NCBI RefSeq assembly: GCF_016920785.2
Contig: NW_024609880.1
Span: forward strand, 55,990,121 to 56,054,120
DNA: 64,000 nt
Reading direction: 5' to 3'
Source: Ixodes scapularis
Lineage: Eukaryota; Arthropoda; Arachnida; Ixodida; Ixodidae
The position numbers and the translations under genes were made by a program. The notes beneath the pieces were generated by a model. That model saw only the letters and a program-made list of their open reading frames with translations, was not told the origin of the DNA and ran no database searches. Positions 22,833-32,409 of this stretch are shown piece by piece. Position 1 is the stretch's first letter. The number at the start of each line of letters is the position of its first letter.

Positions 22833-23228
22833 TTTCAGATGCAGGACATGTGAGGCAGCTCTTCACGCAACATCTTGGGGGTATTGTTTTCGGAGCCAAT
22901 CACGGGAATTCACAACGGGCACTCACCACTAATTGCCAACACTTAAATGTCCAAAACAACTCATCTTGAAGTACAGAACAGCGAGCGGAACAAACATAAC
23001 TGCAAAAGAATCGCACGGCGAACGAACGCATTTCATCTGCTACGTGCGGAGAAAAAAAAAAAAAAAAAAATCCCGCACGGTTGGGTGTAGCTACGTGACT
23101 TCCGCCACTCACTTTATCCTTATAATGCAATTAAATGCAAAGGTGCAAGCGAGCTAGACAAGAATGCTCTAATGACGTCTAACCCCTAGTTAGCTCAGCC
23201 AGGGGACACCGTTCCGTATGACCTCATT

Positions 23229-23417
23229 ATGCCCCTTAGTTTATACAGCATGTGGAAATCCCGAATGGATGTGCGAAATGCCGTTCAGACCCCGAAGTCT
23301 GTGCATTGTTATTTCATTCAACTGGTAGCACAAGTCACCAGCGTGTACGAAGGTCGCGACACAAAGCCCGATTGGGTACCATTGTTTAACAAATTGTTAC
23401 AGATGAAAGAACTGTAG
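23229..23417 (+). other. Unassigned open frame within the TTAA element
   Basis: A 62-residue frame containing RDTKPDWVPLFNKLL. It is on the strand opposite the THAP fragment. I do not recognise it; it may be chance or a decayed transposase piece. Confidence 0.2.
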
Positions 23418-23514
23418 TGATAAATGAGGGACCTATTTTTGTAGTGCGATATTTTTATGTGCTCTGACTCTCCGTTTTTGTTTCCCATGCAATAAAAAAA
23501 AAATAAAAAAAAAA

Positions 23515-23586
23515 GCCTGGTCAGCTCAGTTGGTAGAGCGCTCCACCTGTAATGGAGAGGCCCCGGGTTCGATACCCGGACCAGGC
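23515..23586 (+). tRNA. tRNA-Thr(TGT)-like gene
   Basis: 72 bp that fold as a full cloverleaf: acceptor GCCTGGT/ACCAGGC (7 of 7), D stem GCTC/GAGC, anticodon stem CTCCA/TGGAG with loop CCTGTAA (anticodon TGT), and T stem CCGGG/CCCGG with TTCGATA loop. Box A (AGCTCAGTTGGTAGAGCG) and box B (GGTTCGATACC) are good. A T6 run follows at 23590, usable as a Pol III terminator. Oddities are C instead of U at position 8, an A-rich 5' flank, and location inside a transposon. It could be a tRNA-derived SINE head rather than a functional gene. Confidence 0.6.
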
Positions 23587-23792
23587 TGATTTTTTCAGAC
23601 GCTCACCAGTCACCTAGCTATGCTTGGAGATTTATGTTTGTCCTTTGTCCCTCTTGTTCCCCTTCTCCAGGGATTATTTTCGTCACTCTATCCTCTCCAC
23701 TTCTTCGTGCGGTGCGGAAGTTTCGGTTTTGAGCAGTTGCGTTTTTTGGCTTTATTAAAAAAAAATACGTGACTCTGTAGCGAAATATTAAG

Positions 23793-23825
23793 TGGGTAGT
23801 GTTCCGACAATCGGAACACTACCCA
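23793..23825. repeat. Perfect 15-bp-arm hairpin
   Basis: TGGGTAGTGTTCCGA and TCGGAACACTACCCA separated by three bases, inside the right end of the TTAA element. Confidence 0.85.
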
Positions 23826-24140
23826 ATAAATTGCCTAACAAAAAAGGGGAAAAACATTTTGGGGGATGTCAGTGTCCCTTTAAGAGGGTGAACGGAGCAT
23901 AGTGCCAGCAAGCTCGTTTAAAGTTCAAAACGATACAACTGAATATCGTTGCGCCACCCTTCAAACCCACAGATATATATGCTTAAGATTCTAGACATTG
24001 CATACATTGGCGTTTCTGGTTTGGAAATGCCTAATCGTAACAACAGTAATCACTATGTTCTCGCTACGTCGGTTGCGTAGAATCGTCAGACATAAAACAA
24101 TACATTTAATAATGGCATTATACATGTGTTCTGCGCTTAC

Positions 24141-24372
24141 CTTGATTCCGATGAGGGTATAAAACACCTGGTGGGTTAGCCAGTAGTGGCTGGTGTGCGG
24201 TTGGGTCATAAAGTCGAAACAGGGATTGCTGATTTTGCATTCATCCGGACTCCTGAAACACCCATTGTACAGGGAGGTCAGTGGATCTTTCCACGCTGAG
24301 TTTAGTCGGTGACATCTGCTTAGAAGAACGACAGGGAAGTCCTTCAGCTGTGAAACCTCCGGCGCGAGCTTC
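24141..24372 (-). CDS. C16orf89-like protein, exon 4 of those visible
   Basis: The frame reads GCFRSPDECKISNPCFDFMT and then SHYWLTHQVFYTLIGIK. This matches the family's LC-x2-MT-x-PGxSGYxLSHQ-(L/F) segment. The donor AAG|GTAAGC (24140) is strong and phase 0. The acceptor GAAGGCAG (24373) is phase 2, as needed by the preceding exon, but its pyrimidine tract is weak, so the 5' border could differ. Confidence 0.8.
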
Positions 24373-26108
24373 CTGCCTTCAATAACGCTTCGGCGTCTCA
24401 AAAACCTGGAGCATGCACGCGCAGCCGAAGCACGACGGAAGGCAAAGAGCGCGTGCAGGAACCGGGCATTCTATATAGACGCCCTACCGTTCTCGGCCTG
24501 TGGGTGACTATATTTGCGGTGAGAAGCTCGCTACGCGTGCTTCTGTTTAATTCACTTTGGGTAGGGACCGTGCTACCCACGCGGTTTTATTTTAATTTAC
24601 ATAGTACATAGAAGCTTGGCTTTGCACGTGCTTGCACCAGCGGAAAAATGATCACTGAGCCCTTCTGATTCGCTGTACAACGATAACGTTTGTTTTTCTT
24701 TCGTTGCCCGCGAGGTCGAAATTTAATGATGTCTATCAAGTGTCCAGCAGGAGACCTCGCAACCCAAGGTAGGCTTGCAGAAGAGAACACGAGCCAAAGT
24801 TAAGTTTCAGAGAGTCTTATTACGTGAAAACGTTACATAACCACTGATGGCTAAAGAATCACAGGAGCGCCAATCATCTTACTATGCGGTGCTCCGCAGT
24901 TAATGGGATAGCCAATAATAACGTCGCAAAGCAAATGATAAAGCGTCAAGCGTGAATGTAATAAATACACTTCCAGAGTTTGATAAGCAATCGGCGACTA
25001 TAACATTTTTTTGTACATTTTTCGTCAACCATCGTTTTCAACCAAGCAATAGACAAATGAAAACATTTCGCGAAAAAAAAAAATCCTGAATTGGAGAAAT
25101 ACTCTGTTTACAAAAACGCACCCTGAATGAAGTTATGGAGCGGCACAATAAAACACATGGTATGAAGGAATTTCTTATTATTTTATTCAGAGGTGGTTGG
25201 ATGAGAGGGGCTTTTTTTTACGTTATCTAGTCGCTGAGAGGTTAAGAAATGTAGGGCGTTACTTATGCTAACGCGGTTTATTTCCTGATTTGTTCTTTGA
25301 CGTTCGTATCGCCCGATGCTGCAAGCTCATTGGCTGCAGAGCTATACAGGGTGTGCGCGCAACTTCCGGCCGCCATGAGAGGTCGAAAGAAATACTTGCG
25401 GTTCTCCTTTGTTTACCTTGTGTTTGGGTGGGTTCGCGACGACTCTTGGCTCGCTATCGAGCAACTCCGTGAAAACTACGCTCGAAATATGCCCCAGTGT
25501 CGTGCTTTTTAGTTGTCGATGCACGAAAAAAAAAATGTCACGAGTGAAGTTATTGCGATTATATGGAGACGAGGAACGTCACCGACGCCGCCCAGCCTGG
25601 GTGATCGCAGGGCGACGGTATTGGCAGACGGTGCTAGCCTACTTCGACGTGCCACCTACAGATGGCGCAACGCGACAAACGCTTGAATGCAGCGCCGGCA
25701 CCGCGGCGCCTCGATTGATCATCTCCGTACAACAATGGGCCATTACGGCACGTACAAGGGCAATGCGTACGGTGCTCTGGAGAAAAAAGACCTTGAACAC
25801 TAAAGCAAGCAAGTCAAAACACTAGAAGATTGTGCATTACAGAAACTGGCGTCGCGCTACAGGCAGCGTAATAAAAACGTTCGGAAGACAGTCATGCTAA
25901 AAAAAGTGAAAGCCGTTTACAACTCTTTGTAACGCCGAATTAGAGCGCAGCTCTTGAGGAGGAGGGAAGGGTACTGGGGGTGGGTCAAGTGACCTGTAGG
26001 GGTCACGTGACCTTGCGGGGTTACGTGACCTTGGGGGGTCACGTGACGATTACAATGGCGATAATGTCATCAGTGACTATGACGATGCTGATACCGATGA
26101 CGTCATGA

Positions 26109-26248
26109 GTGACGTCACTGATGACGTCACCGGCATCCGCATCGTCATCGTCATTATCACTAATGACGTCCAGTGGCGTCACTGATGACGTCATCAGTGA
26201 TTATGACGATGACGATGCGGATGCCGGTGACGTCATCAGTGACGTCAC
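26109..26248. repeat. Cruciform with 62-bp arms and repeated TGACGTCA
   Basis: Arms 26109-26170 and 26187-26248 match at 60 of 62 positions with a 16-bp spacer. At least seven TGACGTCA octamers fall between 26095 and 26275. CACGTGACC motifs flank both sides (25985-26050 and 26284-26435). Confidence 0.85.
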
Positions 26249-26455
26249 TGATAACGTTATCAGTGACAATGACGTCATGGGGAGTCACGTGACCTCGGGG
26301 GAGGGGGTCACGTGACCTCGGCGGGGGTCACGAGACCTGTTAATACTGCAGATTGGGCGAGTTGGTGATGAGGTCACGAGACCTTGGGGGGTCACGTGAC
26401 CTCAGGGGAGTCACGTGACCTCGGGGGAACACGTGACGTCGAAGGCGTCGCCGGG

Positions 26456-26565
26456 TTGCATGCAACTTGGACTAAATGCAACCTAGGTTGCATGCAACGC
26501 GTGGTTACGCCGACGCCGGTGGGTTGCATGCAAAGCGGGTTGCATGTAACCTGAGCTGCATGCAA
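26456..26565. repeat. Cluster of TTGCATGCAA palindromes
   Basis: Four copies of the 10-bp palindrome or close variants within about 110 bp, spaced by GC-rich segments. Confidence 0.8.
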
Positions 26566-26609
26566 CGCGCGGTAACGTCGACGGCGATGCCGCTCAAGCC
26601 GGAAACGGG

Positions 26610-26782
26610 CGCCTATACTTCGTTTCACTTTATGTGCGAGCGAAGGCAAAGCTGGAAGCGCAAGCACGAAAGCTCCGTGCGGTCAGGTTTTGCTCGAGCG
26701 CGCGAGCTGGGGAGAAGCGCAAAAAGCGCTGGTCTCGCGCTTCTAGCTTTGGCTTCGCTCGCAGATAAAGTGAAACGAAGTA
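26610..26782. repeat. Foldback at the right end of element B
   Basis: TATACTTCGTTTCACTTTAT pairs with ATAAAGTGAAACGAAGTATA. The inner GCGAGCGAAGGCAAAGCT pairs with AGCTTTGGCTTCGCTCGC. Confidence 0.85.
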
Positions 26783-27723
26783 TAAGAGCTGCGCTCTAAA
26801 ACAAATACCGGCTCGGTGCCCCCTGCGGGGAAGCTATAGCACGTATCTTCGGCGCCTGGGGGAGGTGGTAGCCCACCGCCGATGCCTTGCCGTTCACGAA
26901 GAAGTTGAACGCGTTTAGAGATTTGTAGTTTCTAAGTCGCTCTGAGGTACATGGATTAGGCTAGTCGAATAGGTATAGTCCCGAAGATGCGCCCACGATA
27001 CCACCGGCAGATTTGTCATTTCTTCGAGGAACAAGCGCTCTTTCTTTTCACCCAAGAGGGCACGCTGATCCCGTATTAGTACATTTCAGGAGGTACGGCA
27101 GTTAGTCCTCGGCGGTGAGATTTCTAAAGTAGGTGCTACTCATTGAGGGTCCCCCAAAACAAGCAACAACAGGAAGTGCCATACATTCTCCCCGGAAGTT
27201 TGGCCATTATTTGCCCGCACACCCTGTATATCAAGATGCTGGAGTCTCCCCACATCCTACGTCTCTTAAGTGAACAGCGACTATTGGAAGCGTGCAAGAA
27301 GACAGTGGCGTGACGGTGCGGCTCCTAGCAGAAGCATTTCACATTGAGCACGGCCGGACTGCAGCATAGACATCCTGTGTATAGCAGGCAGCAGCCAACC
27401 TTTGATTGAAACGAATGTAGACTTACCTGAGCACAGCGTTATTCAAAACGTTCGGGGCCCCACTATGCAATAAATTTTTTTTTTTTAACGCGAGATTTGG
27501 AAATTTAAGAACACAAACCCCCTTAATGTGCTGGCGACAATCGCCGCGATCATCTTAATTTCAGTATACGCGTACTCGATTCGCTGGCAAACGAAGAACA
27601 TTGTGATAATACAAGGAGGGAAAACTATGCTTCTCATGTGGATTTTCTCAATTACTCGCGCCGATGAATGTTGTACAGTATCGATTTCTGTGCCGTCCGG
27701 CTGGTCCAGCACACAAACGTCTT

Positions 27724-28200
27724 CTAGAAACTATATCCCAGCGCAGATAAACAAAAAAACGTGAAAACATGGCACAGCCGCTGCCAAGGCCCTACGGGCG
27801 CATTAGAAGAGGCCCCAGCGGGTAGCGCTTCACTGTTCCACGCAACAACGCGGACGCTGTCGATGGTAGCCTTGCCAACCAGCTTCCAATGCTTTGAACA
27901 GAGCCACTTATGGCTTCCAAGCGGCGCGCCCTTTTTAGGTGTCGCACGCTTCATTTAGTAAGTGAATAACCGTTATGAATACGAAGACACCCTACGTTTT
28001 TTTCATACATTACGGAACTTTCTTGATTACGTAAACATTGCAAATCAAAGCACAAAAAAAAAAAAAAAAAAATTGCACTGCTATTTTTTGTTTGCGGGGT
28101 TAAATTATTGTTTTCACAAAGGTACGAGGCTTTTATTTCTCAAGCTTTCTGTAGTCGTAAACGCGAATGTAAATACTTCTGACACCACCTACTAAATCTA
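27724..28200. other. Intron stretch, no assignable exon
   Basis: A minus-strand frame (27724-27954) with GSHKWLCSKHWKLVGK is GC-rich and reads cleanly, but matches no domain I know. The rest is AT-rich with an A18 run near 28051. Confidence 0.3.
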
Positions 28201-28579
28201 TTTAGCTGCTCGATACTTTTTAATGAAAGGGAGGGGGGAGCTGCATCGAAGGCTAGGTATTTTTACCGATATCCGCAAGTTTATGTGCTCCGCTTATGCA
28301 CGCCGACAAGCAAGCCGGCCTCAAGAGCTCTGTACTCTAGCAACTGTGCCACAGATTTCGCAGAAATATACACTCGATGTCTATATTGTAATACAGACTT
28401 ATACGGAAGGAAACTGGGGGAGAGGGGAAGATGAGAGCGGGGCAAGTCAGGGCGCCGCGTTCCGATTGTAAGGAGAACGGGAAGACGCAAATACTATAAC
28501 TGCCTTTCTTTCTAGCCGCTGGTCAAACACGTACAACGCCGAACGCAAGCGTACGGCGTGCCAACGCGAGAAACTCCGA

Positions 28580-29200
28580 CAGGAGCAGATGGCATTCTTG
28601 TTCGTTCTAACTGGAAGGAGTAGAGACAATGGCGGCTACCCTTTGCGCCTACCCACTAAACTTCCAATCGGAACTTGGCCTTCTCATGCCACCGCTCGCT
28701 CTCCTCTTCTCCTTTCTCTCTCTCTCTCTCAGTTTATCTCCATACACAGCCTCGGTCGAGCACGCGCGAGTTTGACGCTTCACAAATCCATACAATCGCG
28801 CTTTCCAATCACGAAAGCTGCAGGTGGCAGCAGACAAAAGACCAGAAACTTTTCGTTGAAGCGACGAGCTCAGCGTTACAATGAGCGTATACCGCGGGCA
28901 CTGGCTGAATGCGTTAAAAATACTCGAACATATAGTCACAGATTGCGGCTGCCGGGGCAGGATGTACGAGGGAAACTGAAAGTTGAATGTGGCGAACTTG
29001 TGCCAAAACAATGGATGCAGTATAAAAAGTGTCGCGCGGAGTCGATATTCGCATAGCAGCAGCAGGATCGAGCCCTGGCGGAAAAGCAGCGCGGTACTGT
29101 TGCTTTTATACCGGTTTCGTCTTCAGGAATACTTTAATGCAGAACGCAGCAAAAAGAAGAAACAAGGATTAATTTGAATCTTTCAGAGGAGGAACAAAAG
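28580..29200. other. GC-richer segment, no recognised gene
   Basis: A 155-residue + frame (28589-29056) has no recognisable domain and contains a (TC)n tract at 28711-28731. The CTACCCACTAAACTTCCAAT region recurs at 41223, so part of this is a dispersed repeat. Confidence 0.35.
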
Positions 29201-29546
29201 GGAAAACTAAACTGGCGGGATTAATTGCAAGATTATAGCACGCATTTAGGTCAAGAAATGCCGTAGTACATGAAAAGATATCCAATAATGCGGTCCTTCG
29301 GGAAAGCTTAAAAAGTCAGCGCTCGTCATGCAATAATTTCTTTTATATTTTCTTTATTTAGATGTAAATATTTGTCCGCGTTAGTTGTGCCTCCTCCCAA
29401 ACAAAAAATATGGATGACTTACCAGATAACCGAACCCGTAGAATGTATACTTCAACTCGAAACTTATGTATAGTGTTACCGAAATGACAAAATCGCAGGC
29501 TCAATATTTCAGCTATATAAAAAAAAAAAATCCTTTACGCGAGCAC

Positions 29547-29768
29547 TCAAGCATAAAAAGTGCTTTCTAAATCCACACGCCAGTGACTCCTAAAACTCTG
29601 CACAGAAGTATCGAGGTCAGATGGCGCGCATTCGGCAAAAACCTTACTCAATGTGAGCACAGTACTGGCGTACGTTGATGCATTCCTCACAGCGCGACGT
29701 ATCTCAAAGACCTCAAGTTGGCATTCGTTCTCACCAACAATGTAATACCAGTGACACCTTAGCTCCAC
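29547..29768 (-). other. Unassigned minus-strand frame in intron
   Basis: 73 residues containing ASTVLTLSKVFAECAPSDLD and then SVQSFRSHWRVDLES. Codon use looks plausible, but no domain is recognised and it does not fit the C16orf89 exon chain. Possibly a transposon fragment. Confidence 0.2.
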
Positions 29769-30142
29769 ATTAAACGCCTAATCAACAAGGTAAACAACCG
29801 CCACTGCACCTCGATATTTAATGCCTGATCCGCCGCTTGAACCATTGTCACCATATATACCTTCAATATTCAATGACACATGAACAGCGTGAACCAGGGT
29901 CAACGTACCTAAGCATCGAATATCGGCTTCACTCTGATTTTGCAAACGTGGCCCTAAGTTTAGAGACATTTTGTACACTGAGATCACCCCCAACTGCGTT
30001 TTTCTTCTTTCTTTCTTTTTTTCTTTGCCTGACGCGTTTGATTTTATTTTAGTTCTTCCTCCAAGCATATTCACTAAGAACAAAAATAATGAAAAAAAAA
30101 AAAAAAGGTGGAAAAAAGCTTTCGAACACAAAGTACACCCAC

Positions 30143-30290
30143 CTTGTCCGTGTTAGCTGGTAGACGCAGGAGTCCGAGAACGCTTCCGAGAAGGTCCTCT
30201 CCCGACCCGGCGAGGTTACGAGGGAGTTGTTGACGTGTAGTTCCGGGAAATCAAAGCTCCAACTGCCGGGTCGTACCAAGGGGAGCATGA
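30143..30290 (-). CDS. C16orf89-like protein, exon 3 of those visible
   Basis: Acceptor TTTATTTCTGTCAAG, phase 1. The donor AAG|GTGGGT leaves phase 2. It encodes LVRPGSWSFDFPELHVNNSL and later FSEAFSDSCVYQLTRT. This aligns with the family's L-x-PGFW...(F-SE-x-x-SD-x-C-x-x-x-L) stretch. Both phases agree with the neighbours. Confidence 0.85.
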
Positions 30291-30389
30291 CTTGACAGAA
30301 ATAAAGAATAGGTAAAAGTATAAATTATAACCTCCAGTTAAGTCGTCATACAAAATAAGAAATCGGTCTTTCGACACTGTCCGAGGCGT

Positions 30390-30656
30390 GTTTTTTCCTT
30401 GTCCTCTCACCTTGGTAATACAAAAATTGTCTACATGTTCCAAGCATTGTAAGATTCGCCTTTCCTTTGATGTAGTGTCCCTGTTTACAAGTATCCTCAT
30501 TCAGCTCGCAGTGTCCGTCATCGGAACGGCACTTGCGTCGGATACGACTCTCCCTGAAAGAACCCAGCTCTCCGTGAACGAGATATGCCGCCTACTAGAA
30601 CTGTGCCTGAGGAACACCTACTTCTCTTTCGTTGGTAGTTTTTTACAATCAACGTA
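30390..30656 (+). pseudogene. Penelope-like retroelement, RT fragment 1
   Basis: Contains SFDVVSLFTS, then LSVNEICRLLELCLRNTYFS. These are the Penelope RT core motif 3 region and the following (E)I-x-x-LL-x-x-CL-x-x-T-Y-F. Upstream codons match RT N-terminal blocks only with frameshifts. The frame is cut after TYFSFVG by the foldback at 30657. Confidence 0.8.
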
Positions 30657-30969
30657 CACTCTAAAAAAAAGTTTCTGCGTCTATTTTAACGCACAACATT
30701 CGGAGAGCCAATCACCGCAACTCACGGAAGCAGCTCAGCGAATGACAATGCCGAAACATATGTCTAGACCAAAAAACGCAGTCTGAGTTGTGACATTAAG
30801 CAATGCAAAACGTCAAGCTTGCATTGCTTAATGTCACAACTCAGACTACGTTTTTTGGTCTAAACATTTGTTTCGGCATTGCCATTCGCTGGGCTGCCTC
30901 CATAAGTTGCAGTGATTGGCTCTCCGAGTGTTGTGCGTGAAAGTAGACTCACGGGCTTTTTTTAGAGTG
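30657..30969. mobile_element. Foldback MITE, 313 bp, inside Penelope RT
   Basis: The two halves are inverted along almost their whole length. The ends are CACTCTAAAAAAAAG and CTTTTTTTAGAGTG; the centre pairs TTGCATTGCTTAATGTCACA with its complement. CACTCTAAAAA-type ends also border the minisatellite at 53.6-54.06 kb. The target duplication is unclear. Confidence 0.85.
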
Positions 30970-31264
30970 ATATTGGCACCGCCGTAGGAGCTGATCTGTC
31001 CGTCACGGTAGCCAGCCTCACAATGGAAGCCATCGAGAAAAAGGCATTAAGTACGTTCTTTTCGACACCCACAATGCTTCTTCGCTACGTAGACGATTGC
31101 TTCTGCGTTGTGAAAACCAGCGAAGTTGGCCGCCTACACATACACCTTAATTCCTTCGAACCAAATATTCGATTCACAGTATAACATGATTCTAACGGTT
31201 GCACTCCATGTCTAAATGTATCTCTGAAAAAAAAGGCAATCTTTTAACCAACGCACACCCGACC
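30970..31264 (+). pseudogene. Penelope-like retroelement, RT catalytic fragment 2
   Basis: Reads VTVASLTMEAIEKKAL and then MLLRYVDDCFCVVKTSE. RYVDD is the RT active-site box with its catalytic Asp pair. The preceding G-x-x-LS-x-x-(V/I)AS-L-x-ME is the RT palm motif 4 of Penelope-like elements. Stops follow near 31183. It continues fragment 1 directly once the foldback is removed. Confidence 0.85.
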
Positions 31265-32002
31265 AACGTTGCTGGAGCAAGCTCAGTTTCACAGCTCCGC
31301 CTGCGACGTGGGCTCAGCGGCGGTCACGAGAACTAGCAGCGCTGCAGTCGAGTCTTACTTCCGGATTGACTAGCCCGCGAAGCTGTTTAGCCCGCTAAGG
31401 TACTGGGATCGCCACCTGGGCCAATACTTGAGCTTGGCCGAGTTGGCAATTTAGACCGATCTCAACAAGCGTTCGGCGCATGCGTGACGCCGCCATAACT
31501 TTAGTTCGCAGGAGGCAGGCAGCAGTGCACAAGACGGCTCGTGCCGCCTCATGCTCCACACGCGCAGAGCTCCAGCGAGGTTGTCGCACGTGCAGAAAGA
31601 CTAAAGCTCACTCGATGCATTGCGGCAGCGGTGGCGTGGTCAAACTGGCTGGTGAGATCGGTCTATTCGCACAAACACTTCACAGCGCAAGGAAACAGAC
31701 ACGCACAACAATAAATTTCAAACACTCAAAGAAAGAAAACTCACAATGCGCTGACTCTGATCTCTGTGGTGTATTACACTTCATCTTCATCATTTTTTTT
31801 TGCTATTATACACATGGGAGTAAAAAAAAATAAGAAAAGAAAAAGAAAAGGAAGCTCTGAACACGGTGGTAGTAGACGACGCGTGAGACAGGGCAGCGAG
31901 ATCCGACTGCAGGGCCGCTAGTTCTCGTGACCGCCACCTGGGCCACTCGCCTCGGCAGACGAGAATAGGGAGCTACGAAACTGAGCTTGCTCCAGTAACG
32001 TT
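31265..32002. mobile_element. TIR element (~738 bp) inside the Penelope remnant
   Basis: The left end AACGTTGCTGGAGCAAGCTC and the right end GAGCTTGCTCCAGTAACGTT are inverted. Inverted similarity continues inward for about 100 bp (CGGTCACGAGAACTAGC / GCTAGTTCTCGTGACCG). No coding region is recognised. The interior 31440-31680 resembles 13720-14130. Confidence 0.75.
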
Positions 32003-32130
32003 GCACCGGACGATACGTAATTTTTTTTTTCATCAGACCACCCCACACCTCACAAATCTTCAGTAGTTTCGGCAGCATTTCGACGTGCCATCACGGCGTG
32101 TTCCACCACAGCCTCCTCTATTCTGGAGGC

Positions 32131-32409
32131 TATTAGCGGCGAGATGTCTTAGTGGCGCCCTCCTACGGTTCCCTTTTGTGACGTCATTACCTTACAAACA
32201 ACAAGTTCGATGGTGTTTGTTATTAGCATGGTGGAAGCTTGAAATCATTGCGCTCTCAAAGGAACACTGCCAACACCGTCAAAATTAAAGTTCTTTCATT
32301 CCTCTTATTTCCGTCGATGATAAATCCCCTTTCCGACGTCATAGTCAGCGTTCGGCCAATCGTGGAAGGCCGACCACAGCGACGCTTTCGGCCGCGCACG
32401 GGGCTAATG
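32131..32409. mobile_element. MITE, family also at 56018-56300
   Basis: Starts ATTAGCGGCGAGATGT and ends near GCGCACGGGGCTAAT. The copy at 56018 shares GGCCAATCGTGGAA(G/A)GC, ACCACAGCGACGCTTT and the same ATTAGCG/CTAAT ends. It interrupts the Penelope remnant between the RT and connector parts. Confidence 0.7.

Larger units (their letters stand above)
21651..23879. mobile_element. TTAA-flanked TIR element with THAP remnant (Kolobok-like)
   Basis: The ends are TTAA|AGGGACACTGACA (21647) and TGTCAGTGTCCCT|TTAA (ending 23883). That is a perfect 13-bp inverted repeat with TTAA on both sides, enclosing 2229 bp. Inside, on the minus strand, is a degenerate THAP zinc-finger frame (22593-22832). TTAA duplications, AGG-type ends and THAP-bearing transposases together suit the Kolobok superfamily; piggyBac also uses TTAA but has no THAP. 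It also contains a tRNA-Val-like and a tRNA-Thr-like sequence and a small hairpin (23793-23825). No intact transposase is seen. It lies in an intron of the C16orf89-like gene. Confidence 0.7.
25943..26796. mobile_element. TA-flanked TIR element B, carrying CRE/E-box cruciform
   Basis: TA|GAGCGCAGCTCTT (25941) and AAGAGCTGCGCTC|TA (ending 26798). It has the same termini as element A at 3309-3899 but another interior: CACGTGACC repeats, a CRE-rich cruciform (26109-26248), TTGCATGCAA palindromes (26456-26565) and an inner foldback (26610-26782). It sits inside the mariner-like element and so inserted later. Confidence 0.75.
25347..27236. mobile_element. Mariner/Tc1-like element with nested insertion
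   Basis: The ends are TA|CAGGGTGTGCG (25345) and CGCACACCCTG|TA (ending 27238), with further inverted similarity (ACTTCCGG near both ends). The total of 1890 bp includes the 854-bp element B. Frames between 25380 and 25930 are short, and none reads as a complete DD34D/E transposase. It is therefore decayed or non-autonomous. Confidence 0.65.

Noticed and set aside
25409..25825. 138-residue frame as a mariner transposase
   Set aside because: No DD34D/E pattern, helix-turn-helix or continuity could be seen; it merely lies inside the mariner-like ends.
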